Assembly (NCBI GenBank): GCA_003142575.1
Contig: PLMS01000052.1
Span: 1 to 32,998 of the forward strand
Origin: Ignavibacteriota bacterium
Lineage (GTDB): Bacteria; Bacteroidota; Ignavibacteria; UBA10030
Direction of reading: 5' to 3'
DNA length: 32,998 nucleotides
Shown piece by piece: positions 25,208 through 32,934 of this stretch. The notes beneath the pieces were generated by a model, which saw only the letters and a program-made list of their open reading frames with translations, ran no database searches and was not told the DNA's origin. Made by a program: the position numbers and the translations under genes. How positions within the stretch are numbered: the stretch's first letter is position 1; each line of letters opens with the position of its first letter.

Positions 25208-26536
25208 CTATTCAGACTGTGTTTCGTGTTTTCCATTCGGATGAAAGATAACCGTCGCGAAACGTTCTTCTACGAACAATCCTTCAGCCATTTCCTGAAC
25301 TTCATCTTTTGTCACAGCGTCAATCTTTGCAATGATCGCATCGAGCGTAATCAATTCTCCAAAATATAACTCTGAGCTGCCTAATCGTATCATCCGGTTA
25401 GGAATATTTTCCATTCCCAGCATCAGGCTCCCCTTCAATTGTGCCTTCGTACGTGCCAATTCCTGTTTGCTGATAGCATGTTTGCGCACGGATTTCAGTT
25501 CTTTCCACACAAGATCGATACACCGTTGAACATGAGAGTCATCTGTTCCAATGTAGACTCCTGCTGAACCAGTTTCCTGCATCATATTGTTGAAACTGTA
25601 GACTGCATAAGCAAATCCATATTTTTCCCGGATGTTTTGAAACAATCTGGAACTCATTCCATCGCCCAGCAATGTATTCAGTACTTGCATGGCAAAGCGC
25701 TTTTCACTTTTCACGCTGCAACCGATGGTGCCAAGACAGATATGAGCTTGTTGAATAGGCTTATAATATTCACTCAAAACATAATTAGGCTCTTCAATAA
25801 CCGAATCGGATTTCCCGGTTCTTTTCTGCTTCGTACTCGATGGGATATTTTTGAGATAACGTTTTGATAGTTCAACAACTGTCTCGTGATTAATATTCCC
25901 TGCTGCCGCAATGACAAGATTATCAGATGTGTACTGTTCCGACTTATATTGAACGAGATCTTTTCTCAATAAAGAAGAAATAGACTCTTTCGTTCCGATA
26001 ACCGGCATACCAAGCGGATGCGTTTTAAAAATGGCTTTTTCAAAGTAATCGTGTATAATGTCGTCCGGATCGTCTTCCGCCTGTTTCAATTCTTCCAGAA
26101 CAACATTTTTTTCTTTCGCCAGTTCCTTATCCGGAAATGTCGGTGCAAGAACTATATCAGAAAGAACATCGGCTGCCAACTCCAGATGTTCATCAAGTAC
26201 TCGTGCATAATAACAGGTATGTTCTTTGCTTGTAAATGCATTCAGATATCCGCCGACAGATTCGATGCTCTGGGCAATTTCTTTTATAGTGCGTTTTTTG
26301 GTGCCTTTGAACACCATATGCTCTATGAAATGTGAGATGCCGTTTTTTGCCGGTAATTCGTCTCGTGAACCGGTTTCAATCCAAAAACCGAGCGAAAGAG
26401 AACGTACGTGCGGAATCGCTTCCGTGATAACACGAACGCCATTCGGAAGAGTTGTTTTCTGGTATGTCGATTCGGTTCTAGTGGAAGATGACGAATGTAA
26501 TCGCTTAAATGTTTTTAGCTTTGCCTTTTGATTCAC
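25208..26536 (-). CDS. M16 family zinc metallopeptidase (processing-peptidase-like)
   Basis: Pitrilysin/mitochondrial-processing-peptidase-like protease with two M16 half-domains. The inverted zinc motif HFIEH is in the N-terminal half and the distal glutamate in NVVLEELKQAEDD; the C-terminal half has GDGMSSRLFQNIREKYGFAYAVYSF, where the conserved R and Y help bind substrate. The start is uncertain. The open frame reaches back to a TTG at 26629 with no conserved sequence, and there is no ATG before the catalytic motif. The GTG at 26536 gives a 443-residue protein beginning about 25 residues before the conserved KTTLPNGVRVI. No signal peptide is seen, so it is probably cytoplasmic. First gene of the aminotransferase-nuoGHI run. 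Confidence 0.9.
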   Translation of the reverse strand: MNQKAKLKTFKRLHSSSSTRTESTYQKTTLPNGVRVITEAIPHVRSLSLGFWIETGSRDELPAKNGISHFIEHMVFKGTKKRTIKEIAQSIESVGGYLNAFTSKEHTCYYARVLDEHLELAADVLSDIVLAPTFPDKELAKEKNVVLEELKQAEDDPDDIIHDYFEKAIFKTHPLGMPVIGTKESISSLLRKDLVQYKSEQYTSDNLVIAAAGNINHETVVELSKRYLKNIPSSTKQKRTGKSDSVIEEPNYVLSEYYKPIQQAHICLGTIGCSVKSEKRFAMQVLNTLLGDGMSSRLFQNIREKYGFAYAVYSFNNMMQETGSAGVYIGTDDSHVQRCIDLVWKELKSVRKHAISKQELARTKAQLKGSLMLGMENIPNRMIRLGSSELYFGELITLDAIIAKIDAVTKDEVQEMAEGLFVEERFATVIFHPNGKHETQSE

Positions 26537-26705
26537 ATAACACCGATGAACAACGGATTGTGGTTTTTGATGAAAATAAATTTCTTTTATGAAGATATTG
26601 CATTTTTGACGGAGAGTCAAGAAATGCAAAGAATGGAGCGATTATTGAATACGCTTTTCCCGTGAAGAGAGAAACAGATGCTTTGGAATGGTTATGATAT
26701 TTTCC

Positions 26706-27139
26706 TTGTAGGGACGTTTAATTAAACGTCCCTACAAAAGATTTTCACAATTTTTCTTCTCTTCTCAACAAATCCGTAGAGTCCGACTCGTAGTCGGACA
26801 AACAGAATCGCGGAGATTACCTTCCGAAGGTTGTTCCCAGATAAGATAGACTTCCGATTTCTTCCCTGCGAATTCATTGTTAGAAATCGGAAGTCTTGCC
26901 ACTGCCCATAGACATGGTCGAGACGGCGTCTCGACCTACAACAGATTGGATGATTTGCTTTCGTAGGGACGTGATTTATCATGTCCTTCTCCAAAGGGAT
27001 TTGATAAATCAAATCCCTACTTTTTTATCCGCTGCTGCGTGGCGGATGTTTTTTATTGGGGCTTGTTGAACGTTTTATGCGCGTTTCTCAGCGTCCCGCT
27101 CAAAAAAGAGCGGGATGAATCCCCGTGTTGTTTGCGGGG
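26706..27139. repeat. Cluster of unrelated perfect palindromes
   Basis: About 430 bp without a gene that contains, in order: a 32-bp perfect palindrome (26706-26737, half-site TTGTAGGGACGTTTAA); GTCCGACTCGTAGTCGGAC (26781-26799); AGACTTCCGATTTCT / AGAAATCGGAAGTCT (26848-26862 / 26882-26896); GGTCGAGAC / GTCTCGACC (26916-26936); GGGACGTGAT / ATCATGTCC (about 26965-26986); a 24-bp palindrome with half-site AGGGATTTGAT (26995-27018); TCCCGCTC / GAGCGGGA (27094-27115); and CCCCG / CGGGG (27121-27139). The last two may also end the transcript of the following peptidase gene. Short ORFs here are by-products of the repeats. Confidence 0.8.
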
Positions 27140-27148
27140 AGTCGCGAG

Positions 27149-27886
27149 TTAGGCAGCACCACATTCTTTTAACAGTTGTATAAGATACTTGATGTTCGTC
27201 CCTTTTATGTAAGACTCCTTATCCCACCGATGTTGGATCGCCACAACTTTCATGATGTCAGGAGTCCAGATTTGTTCCTTTGGGCCAGCAAACTCCCTTT
27301 GCTTAAGCATGAAAGCACCACTGAGACCGCCAGCTGTGGGCAGTTTCATTCTTCTGCCAGATTGGTTTTCAATCACATCTCTTGCCATTGGATATTTGCA
27401 ATAAAGGAAATCAGAACAAGGTAACTTGGATGCTTCTGGAAGGGTTGTGAAGATAAAAGGAGTATAGAGTATTCCCAAGCCGTGCTTGTTTTTTGATAGT
27501 TCATCGGGATTGCCTGAAACTACGATATTAGTTTTATCGAATTTCTCCATGTCAAATATTTCAATTACTTCGATATTATTTAATTTATAAGTTGGGTAAC
27601 CGCTCAAGGTTGCATGTACTTCGATAAGCGCAACATCAATTTCCTTATCTTTGTACGTTAAAAGCTTAAGATCATTCTTCTTTATTCTTTCATTCCGGCG
27701 CAGTATAACATATCTATAACTTCCTTCTTTGAAAAATTCCTCGGCAACATGATAACATGTTGCGATGAAAAATCGGCCATTTGCTTCAAGGAGATTTCCA
27801 GTACCTCCATTTATTAGGCACATACGGTCCCGCGTAAATTCGCTCAATGCATTGCTTGCGACTTTTTCAATATCCTGATGTTCCAT
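27149..27886 (-). CDS. Trypsin-like serine peptidase homologue
   Basis: A 245-residue protein without a signal peptide or membrane segment, so probably cytoplasmic. A chymotrypsin-fold catalytic triad can be laid out: H46 in ATCYHVAEE after GTGNLLEANGRFFIAT, D84 in DKEIDVALIEV, and S189 in TAGGLSGAFML. Spacing and local motifs fit a trypsin-like peptidase (Trypsin_2 type), but overall similarity is loose and this remains an assignment from motifs. The ATG at 27886 gives a normal start. The TAA stop lies in GCCTAAC, and GTTAGGT lies 17 nt upstream of the start; both match integron core-site consensus. Isolated between palindrome-rich sequence and a small membrane protein, so likely an accessory gene. 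Confidence 0.7.
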   Translation of the reverse strand: MEHQDIEKVASNALSEFTRDRMCLINGGTGNLLEANGRFFIATCYHVAEEFFKEGSYRYVILRRNERIKKNDLKLLTYKDKEIDVALIEVHATLSGYPTYKLNNIEVIEIFDMEKFDKTNIVVSGNPDELSKNKHGLGILYTPFIFTTLPEASKLPCSDFLYCKYPMARDVIENQSGRRMKLPTAGGLSGAFMLKQREFAGPKEQIWTPDIMKVVAIQHRWDKESYIKGTNIKYLIQLLKECGAA

Positions 27887-28015
27887 TTTTATCTTTGGTG
27901 CAACCTAACGGATGGTCGCTAAGTTGTGGCTCTGCAAACTTTCAAAATGTAATACACGAAACAAGTTCATTTTGATAACATTTAATTTTACACGGCACCT
28001 AAAAAAGCAAACACT

Positions 28016-28300
28016 TCACTTGTACAGTTGAATTGCCGCAATGACAACTCCAGCAATAGTAGCAAGAGCAACAATGATTGTAGCACAGGTTAAGACAATG
28101 TTTAGTCGATGTACCTTTTTTGCGAGAACATCACTGGCGTTTGCATTTGTTTCCATAGAATTGCGAAGACGTGTTACGCCATCGTTGAGTTCTCTTACCA
28201 TATTGACAAAGATTGCTTGTTGATAAACATCTTTGGCATGCGGAGATAGCTTGGAAAGAAGTTCCTCGATAGGCATTTTTAATATGTTAGATGGTATCAT
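28016..28300 (-). CDS. Small protein with one C-terminal membrane helix, unknown function
   Basis: 94 residues, not recognised. The start is fixed by AAGGAGGTT 3 nt before the ATG at 28300 (MIPSNILKMPIEELLSKLSP); the open frame reaches further only to a TTG. Residues ~1-60 are hydrophilic and probably helical, perhaps coiled coil (NDGVTRLRNSMETNANAS). Residues ~65-92 form a single hydrophobic helix (IVLTCATIIVALATIAGVVI) ending AAIQLYK, so it is likely a tail-anchored inner-membrane protein facing the cytoplasm. It starts 45 bp after the stop of the TPR gene on the same strand and may be its operon partner. Confidence 0.7.
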   Translation of the reverse strand: MIPSNILKMPIEELLSKLSPHAKDVYQQAIFVNMVRELNDGVTRLRNSMETNANASDVLAKKVHRLNIVLTCATIIVALATIAGVVIAAIQLYK

Positions 28301-28303
28301 AAT

Positions 28304-28312
28304 AACCTCCTT
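28304..28312 (-). promoter_or_regulatory. Shine-Dalgarno that sets the start of the small membrane protein
   Basis: AAGGAGGTT on the minus strand just before the ATG at 28300. It rules out the longer reading from a TTG at 28330, which would begin upstream of this site. Confidence 0.8.
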
Positions 28313-28345
28313 ATGAAATGAAGGGTGCAATATTTTTTTAAAACA

Positions 28346-29740
28346 TTACCAGGTGTAACCATTTTGTGTTAGCCATTTCTGAGCATCAATATCTCCCAGT
28401 TGCGCTGCTCTCTTGTAATATTCAATTTGTTTTTCAGTATCCCCTTTGGCAGAGTAGACAGTACCTAAATTGCGGTAAGCGGTTGAATTCTTTGGATCCA
28501 GCTCAATCGCTTTTTCTAATAATAGAATAGCTTTGTCTATATTTCCTTTTTCGGAATATACAACACCTAAATCGTTGTAAGCCATTGAATACATTGGATC
28601 GATTTCAATCGATTTTTTGAACAATAGAATAGCTTTGTCGATATTCCCCTTATCATTGTAGATTAATCCTAAATTGTCGTAAGCGTTTGAATTCTTTGGA
28701 TCCAACTCAATCGCTTTTTCATAGAGTGTAATTGCTTTGTCGATATTCCCCTTATCATTGTAGATTAATCCTAAATTGTTATAAGCCATTGAATACTTTG
28801 GGTCCAGCTCAATCGCATTTTCATAGGATGTAATAGCTTTGTCGATATTCCCTTTCTCAGAATAAGATATTCCTAAATTGAAGTAAACCAATGAATAATT
28901 TGGATCGATTTCAATCGCTTTTTCATAGCATTTAATAGCTTTTTCATTATCCCCTTTTTCTTCATATGCTACTCCCATATTATTATAAACTATAGAGATT
29001 TGCGGGTTGAGTTCAATCGCTTTTTTGTAGCACTGAATTGCTTTGTCGAGATTGCCTTTATTTGTATATGTGGTTCCCAAGTTGTAGTAGGCTTCAGAAT
29101 ATTTCGGATCGAGTTCAATCGCTTTCTGAAAATACAATATTGCATTATCATATTCTTTTAATTCGCCAGCATTATATCCTTTTCGCAACCAATCAGAAGC
29201 AGAGAGAGTATTTGAAGCGGTATTATATTCTTTTTGTTTGGCTAATTTATCTTTTTCAGATTTTGTTACTGCAAGTTCTTTTTGCAGTCGTTCAATCTCA
29301 GCAAAAGCATCATCAGCTTTACGTTTTACATCAACAAGCTCTTTAAGTTTGCTTTGGTCTGCACCAATGCGAGCAATATTTCTATTTACTTCATCGGGGT
29401 CAACGGTAATAGATGCTTTGATATAATATGTTTCACCATTCCATCGTTCTTCGATGATTTTCGTTTCCGTAATTCCGGCGGTGATACTTTGAACTTGCTC
29501 CGTCGTTAACTCTTTATATGAAGTATCTCGTTCCTCTTTTTTCGTTTCTATGGAACTTTGAAGATACACACCGATTTCTTCCAGCAAAATTCTTTTTACC
29601 TGATCGAGCGCAATAGCACGCGAGGTGATTTTACTATCAGCTTCACCTGCTTTGTATGTATATTCACGGACACATGTTTTAGTTTCTGCAAATAGAGGAA
29701 GGGAAATAACAATGAGTAACGAGCAACATATTATTTTCAT
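28346..29740 (-). CDS. Exported TPR protein with LPP20/FlgT-like N-terminal domain
   Basis: A 464-residue protein. Signal peptide MKIICCSLLIVISLPLFAE. Residues ~25-125 (ITSRAIALDQVKRILLEEIG ... YYIKASITVDPDEV) resemble the N-terminal domains of LPP20/FlgT-type envelope proteins. A short coiled coil follows (~130-170, LKELVDVKRKADDAFAEIER), then eight 34-residue TPR units (EAYYNLGTTYTNKGNLDKAI type, ending AIELDP). The C-terminus GDIDAQKWLTQNGYTW looks Sel1-like. It probably acts as a periplasmic scaffold; no enzymatic motif. The adjacent LPP20-type lipoprotein lies about 260 bp upstream, separated by a composite repeat element. TPR units are also strongly repeated in DNA. Confidence 0.9.
   Translation of the reverse strand: MKIICCSLLIVISLPLFAETKTCVREYTYKAGEADSKITSRAIALDQVKRILLEEIGVYLQSSIETKKEERDTSYKELTTEQVQSITAGITETKIIEERWNGETYYIKASITVDPDEVNRNIARIGADQSKLKELVDVKRKADDAFAEIERLQKELAVTKSEKDKLAKQKEYNTASNTLSASDWLRKGYNAGELKEYDNAILYFQKAIELDPKYSEAYYNLGTTYTNKGNLDKAIQCYKKAIELNPQISIVYNNMGVAYEEKGDNEKAIKCYEKAIEIDPNYSLVYFNLGISYSEKGNIDKAITSYENAIELDPKYSMAYNNLGLIYNDKGNIDKAITLYEKAIELDPKNSNAYDNLGLIYNDKGNIDKAILLFKKSIEIDPMYSMAYNDLGVVYSEKGNIDKAILLLEKAIELDPKNSTAYRNLGTVYSAKGDTEKQIEYYKRAAQLGDIDAQKWLTQNGYTW
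28430..29150. repeat. Tandem 102-bp DNA repeats encoding TPR units
   Basis: About seven tandem units with an exact 102-bp period inside the TPR gene. Neighbouring units near 28637 and 28739 share GTCGATATTCCCCTTATCAT and its flanks almost base for base, which implies recent unit duplication rather than old divergence. Confidence 0.8.
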
Positions 29741-29791
29741 AATATTACCAAGTTATTTGACAAGTAAGAAAATAACTATTCATGATTAACT

Positions 29792-29969
29792 GATGTTACG
29801 CAAAGTAAGTTGATTTATAGCCACGACGTTTACGTCGTGGAGAAATAAAATAAAGTAGCATCGGCTTTAGCCACATTATGAATCGTTTTGGGCTAAAGCC
29901 CAGAGTTTATGGATATTAAAACCACGACCTGAAGGTCGTGGCAATATTTTATTGCATTCTGCGTAACAT
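29792..29969. repeat. Composite palindromic element B with inverted ends
   Basis: About 178 bp bounded by GATGTTACGCA (29792-29802) and TGCGTAACAT (29960-29969), perfect complements over 10 bp and nearly the same ends as the element at 20409-20630. The sequence just outside the right ends is also shared (TGAATAAT). Internal palindromes differ: CCACGACGTTTACGTCGTGG (29821-29840), GGCTTTAGCC (29863-29872), GGGCTAAAGCCC (29890-29901) and CCACGACCTGAAGGTCGTGG (29922-29941). No coding frame. Confidence 0.75.
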
Positions 29970-30002
29970 GAGTGAATAATAGTATTTGATTTATTATTAT
30001 AA

Positions 30003-30560
30003 TTATTTCTTGGCATCTTCAAGCTTCTTCACCTCTTCGTCCAATTCCTTGAAAGTTTGCGTTGCACGCAAACGAGTATAGAGTTGTTCATTATTCTTGA
30101 TTTGCTTCATAAATGCTTCGTTTGCAGCGCCAACCGAATATTCAACGAGCACATAGGCACGCCAGAGATTTCCATCTTTCATTTGTTTTTGCTTTGCAAT
30201 CTGAGTGCCTGAAAGGCTGGTTGAAACAACCGTTTTGTTTACCTGTGTGAATTGATCTAGTAATTGTGCATCAGTGCTGGTACCAGTTTCTTCTTGGAAC
30301 CGTTTTTGCAGACCTTCGATTTTTATTTCCACTTGCCGTGCAATTTCTGCTCGTGCATCTGTTGCCGCTTTGTCAATTGCAAGTTGGAGGTCTTGTGAAG
30401 TGGCTGTTTTTGCACCATATAAGGAATTTGGATCTTTTGGAACATTAGTAAACCAATCAGGAATTTCACCTGTATCAGTTGCCTGAAGTGATTTTGTGCC
30501 ACCGCAACCTATCAGCATTAGCGACATTGTGACAAGGATAAAACTGATAACTGATCGCAT
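30003..30560 (-). CDS. LPP20-family outer-envelope lipoprotein
   Basis: A 185-residue lipoprotein. The signal peptide ends in the lipobox LIGC with the modified cysteine at C19, followed by GG, so outer-membrane sorting is plausible. Residues ~30-150 match the LPP20 pattern: PDWFTNVPKDPNSLYGAKTA, then ATDARAEIARQVEIKIEGLQ and LWRAYVLVEYSVG. The function of the family is poorly defined (surface or periplasmic lipoproteins in several phyla). The C-terminal ~35 residues are charged and helical (FKELDEEVKKLEDAKK). CAGGAGGTT 3 nt before the ATG gives a clear start. Read in the same direction as the TPR gene, which has a similar N-terminal domain. Confidence 0.88.
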   Translation of the reverse strand: MRSVISFILVTMSLMLIGCGGTKSLQATDTGEIPDWFTNVPKDPNSLYGAKTATSQDLQLAIDKAATDARAEIARQVEIKIEGLQKRFQEETGTSTDAQLLDQFTQVNKTVVSTSLSGTQIAKQKQMKDGNLWRAYVLVEYSVGAANEAFMKQIKNNEQLYTRLRATQTFKELDEEVKKLEDAKK

Positions 30561-30790
30561 ATAAACCTCCTGAGGTAATAATGAATTGAATGAGTTATTT
30601 TAGTGATGTAGAACCGTGCTTCCGCCCAAAAACTGTTGCACAAGGGTAATGAGTCTTTAAATGAAAATCAAGGTTTCGATATTGTCAATAGGCGGAAGAC
30701 ATCCTATTTTCAATCGAAGCGAAATGATTTCCGTGGCATCCTGATTTCATTTTAGACATTGCAAAAGAACCCATTATTTCCGATTATGAC
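30561..30790. other. Divergent promoter region
   Basis: 230 bp between the divergently read LPP20 lipoprotein and glycosyltransferase genes. It must hold promoters for both, but I cannot place convincing -35/-10 or -33/-7 boxes. No ORF or hairpin of note. Confidence 0.35.
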
Positions 30791-31936
30791 ATGATGGAAA
30801 TTCTCATAATCATCAGATGGTTTCTTATACTCGCCGCGGCTTTTTATCTTGCTGTTCATCTTGGCTTAACCATAGGGCTCAAGCGCTGCAAACAAACAAA
30901 AAGTCCGCTTCAGCCATTTGTCTCTATCATTGTGGCGGCGCGCAATGAAGAAAGAACCATTGGACTGCTCCTTGATTGCCTGTCACAGCAAACATACACT
31001 CATCTTGAACTCATTATCGTCAATGATCGTTCGATAGACAACACAGCCGCTATCATAGCTGACTTTCAAAAGAAAAATCCTGCCATCAAGAGAATAGACA
31101 TCGCAACCGTTCCGAGCGATATGCCGGCGAAGAAAAATGCGCTTAGAGCAGGAATTAACGCAAGCAAAGGCGAAATTCTTTGTTTTACAGATGCAGATTG
31201 TTTTCCTCCTCCTACGTGGATAGAAGAATTGGTACGGCAATTTGAGCCGGAAGTTGGCTTCGTTGCCGGCTATTCTCCTTATACGATTCCATCTAACAAA
31301 ACAATAACGAATGGAATCTTGAGAAAGATATTCTTTAAGTTTATTGCATATGAGGAATTCCGCGCTGCAATTTGGTCGTCTGGTGCTATCGGTTGGAATC
31401 TCGGCTGGCTTTGCACCGGGAGGAATCTTGCATACCGCAGGAAGGTGTATGACGAGGTCGGCGGGTTTGAGAAAATCAAACAATCCATCAGCGGCGATGA
31501 TGATCTCTTTTTGCAGCTCGTCCGCAAACAAACGGATTGGGAAATTCGCTACGTGAAAACAAGAGAAAGTTTTGTCCCAACAGTACCGCCTGCAGACTTC
31601 CGGTCATTTGTCGAACAGCGCAAGCGCCATTTCTCTGCATCCAAGGTTTTTACATTCCCCATGATGCTTTTTTTCTTCTTCTATCACCTGGCAAACTTTT
31701 TGCTCTTCTTCTCCCCTTTTTTATTTTTGCTCCATTTGTCATCAATTCAGTTTGTTATTGCGTGTATTATAACAAAACTCTTTGCTGATATGATATTAGT
31801 TTTTTTCTCGGCACGCACATTCGATGGCAGCACATACTGCCGCTCTTTCATCATTATGGAAGTTTTTTATATTCTCTACAATTCACTCATCGGACCTCTG
31901 GGTATTTTTAAAAAATTTCAATGGAAGCAAAGTTAA
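30791..31936 (+). CDS. Membrane-anchored family 2 glycosyltransferase
   Basis: Processive-type GT2 enzyme of 381 residues. An N-terminal membrane helix (MEILIIIRWFLILAAAFYLA), then the GT-A domain: FVSIIVAARNEERTIG (nucleotide binding), VNDRSIDNT, the DxD metal motif in CFTDADCFPP, the acceptor-site GDDDLFLQL and QRKRH, a variant of the QxxRW motif. Three C-terminal hydrophobic helices follow. It should add a sugar to a lipid or polysaccharide at the inner membrane; the sugar is not readable. The second codon is also ATG (30794), so the start is ambiguous by one residue. The stop overlaps the next gene by 16 bp, so they are translationally coupled. Confidence 0.92.
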   Translation: MMEILIIIRWFLILAAAFYLAVHLGLTIGLKRCKQTKSPLQPFVSIIVAARNEERTIGLLLDCLSQQTYTHLELIIVNDRSIDNTAAIIADFQKKNPAIKRIDIATVPSDMPAKKNALRAGINASKGEILCFTDADCFPPPTWIEELVRQFEPEVGFVAGYSPYTIPSNKTITNGILRKIFFKFIAYEEFRAAIWSSGAIGWNLGWLCTGRNLAYRRKVYDEVGGFEKIKQSISGDDDLFLQLVRKQTDWEIRYVKTRESFVPTVPPADFRSFVEQRKRHFSASKVFTFPMMLFFFFYHLANFLLFFSPFLFLLHLSSIQFVIACIITKLFADMILVFFSARTFDGSTYCRSFIIMEVFYILYNSLIGPLGIFKKFQWKQS

Positions 31937-32934
31937 ACAGCGCAGAAAAAATTGAAACCGGACAGATCCGGAAAAGATTGATCTCGGTAGCGACTCGTAT
32001 CATCATCAGTGCGATCATTCTCTACTTTGTTTTCTCCTTAGTAACATGGCAGAATGTACTTTCTGCGTACCAATCTGCGGATGGCAGGTACATTTTTTTC
32101 GGCGGAATTTTGTTAATTGCAAATCTTGGTATCAGGACTTTGAAGTGGCGTATCATGCTTCACTCCGTGAAGAATAAGTCTTCATTTTGGGAAGCATTCG
32201 GCTCGGTGATGCTTGGAATTTCGTTTGGCTCTTTTACGCCCGGTGAAATTGGTGATTTTGCCGGACGCGCTTTGCACATTTCTGACGCAAGAAAATCTCA
32301 TTTGGTTGGTTTGGCGCTACTCGATAAAGCACAAATATTTGTCGTCACGAGCGCTGCCGGAGTAATAAGTCTTGTTTTTTTGTTGTGGAGTGGCTCGTTC
32401 TTCATTATTCCTATATCTTTATTTATCGTAGTTCTTTCTCTCGTATTCTTCATGCGTATGGATCTGCTGGCAGTATTCGGACATCGTCTGAATGCTGCAT
32501 TTTTTCAAAAGTCCTGGGTAACAAGAGTGCTTGATGGATTTACTCTCTTGAAGTCTCAACAGTTGATTACCACACTTCTCTGCACACTTTTATTTCATGG
32601 GGTTCTGGTAGTACAGATGTTCTATTTCATTCATGCATTCTGTGAGATCACTCTATTTCATGCATTCATAGGAACAAGTGCAATGATGTTTGTGAAATCT
32701 TGTCTTCCGATTTCTTTGGGTGATCTTGGTATTCGGGAAGCGGGATCAGTTTTCTTTTTTTCAAAGTTTGGTATTTCGCAAGCTGCTGCTTTGAATGCAT
32801 CGCTGCTGCTCTTTGTCGTCAATGTATTATTACCCAGTATTTGCGGAACCATCTTCTTGAAGCATCAACACGTCACCGCATGGACTATTTTTCGATCATT
32901 ACTATCCAAATCAAAAACACATCCTCATGATTGA
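31921..32934 (+). CDS. Flippase-like integral membrane protein (UPF0104/LPG synthase TM family)
   Basis: A 337-residue protein with about eight hydrophobic segments. Family markers: NLGIRTLKWRIML, the conserved FGSFTPGEIGDFAGRAL loop, HLVGLALLDKAQIF and LPISLGDLGIREAGSVFFF. This is the membrane region of the lysylphosphatidylglycerol synthase/flippase-like superfamily, without the C-terminal aminoacyl-transferase domain, so it is not MprF itself. In glycosyltransferase operons such proteins are thought to move or assist lipid-linked products. It overlaps the upstream glycosyltransferase by 16 bp and the next gene by 8 bp, so all three probably work in one envelope-glycolipid pathway. Confidence 0.88.
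   Translation: MEAKLNSAEKIETGQIRKRLISVATRIIISAIILYFVFSLVTWQNVLSAYQSADGRYIFFGGILLIANLGIRTLKWRIMLHSVKNKSSFWEAFGSVMLGISFGSFTPGEIGDFAGRALHISDARKSHLVGLALLDKAQIFVVTSAAGVISLVFLLWSGSFFIIPISLFIVVLSLVFFMRMDLLAVFGHRLNAAFFQKSWVTRVLDGFTLLKSQQLITTLLCTLLFHGVLVVQMFYFIHAFCEITLFHAFIGTSAMMFVKSCLPISLGDLGIREAGSVFFFSKFGISQAAALNASLLLFVVNVLLPSICGTIFLKHQHVTAWTIFRSLLSKSKTHPHD

Noticed and set aside
26722..27012. 96-codon ORF across the palindrome cluster
   Set aside because: Its sequence is made from the palindromic repeats themselves, so the frame is a by-product.
26706..27139. CRISPR array
   Set aside because: The repeats differ from each other and have no regular spacing or unique spacers.
28430..29150. CRISPR-like or non-coding tandem array
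   Set aside because: The 102-bp period equals one 34-residue TPR unit and the reading frame is continuous, so it is coding.
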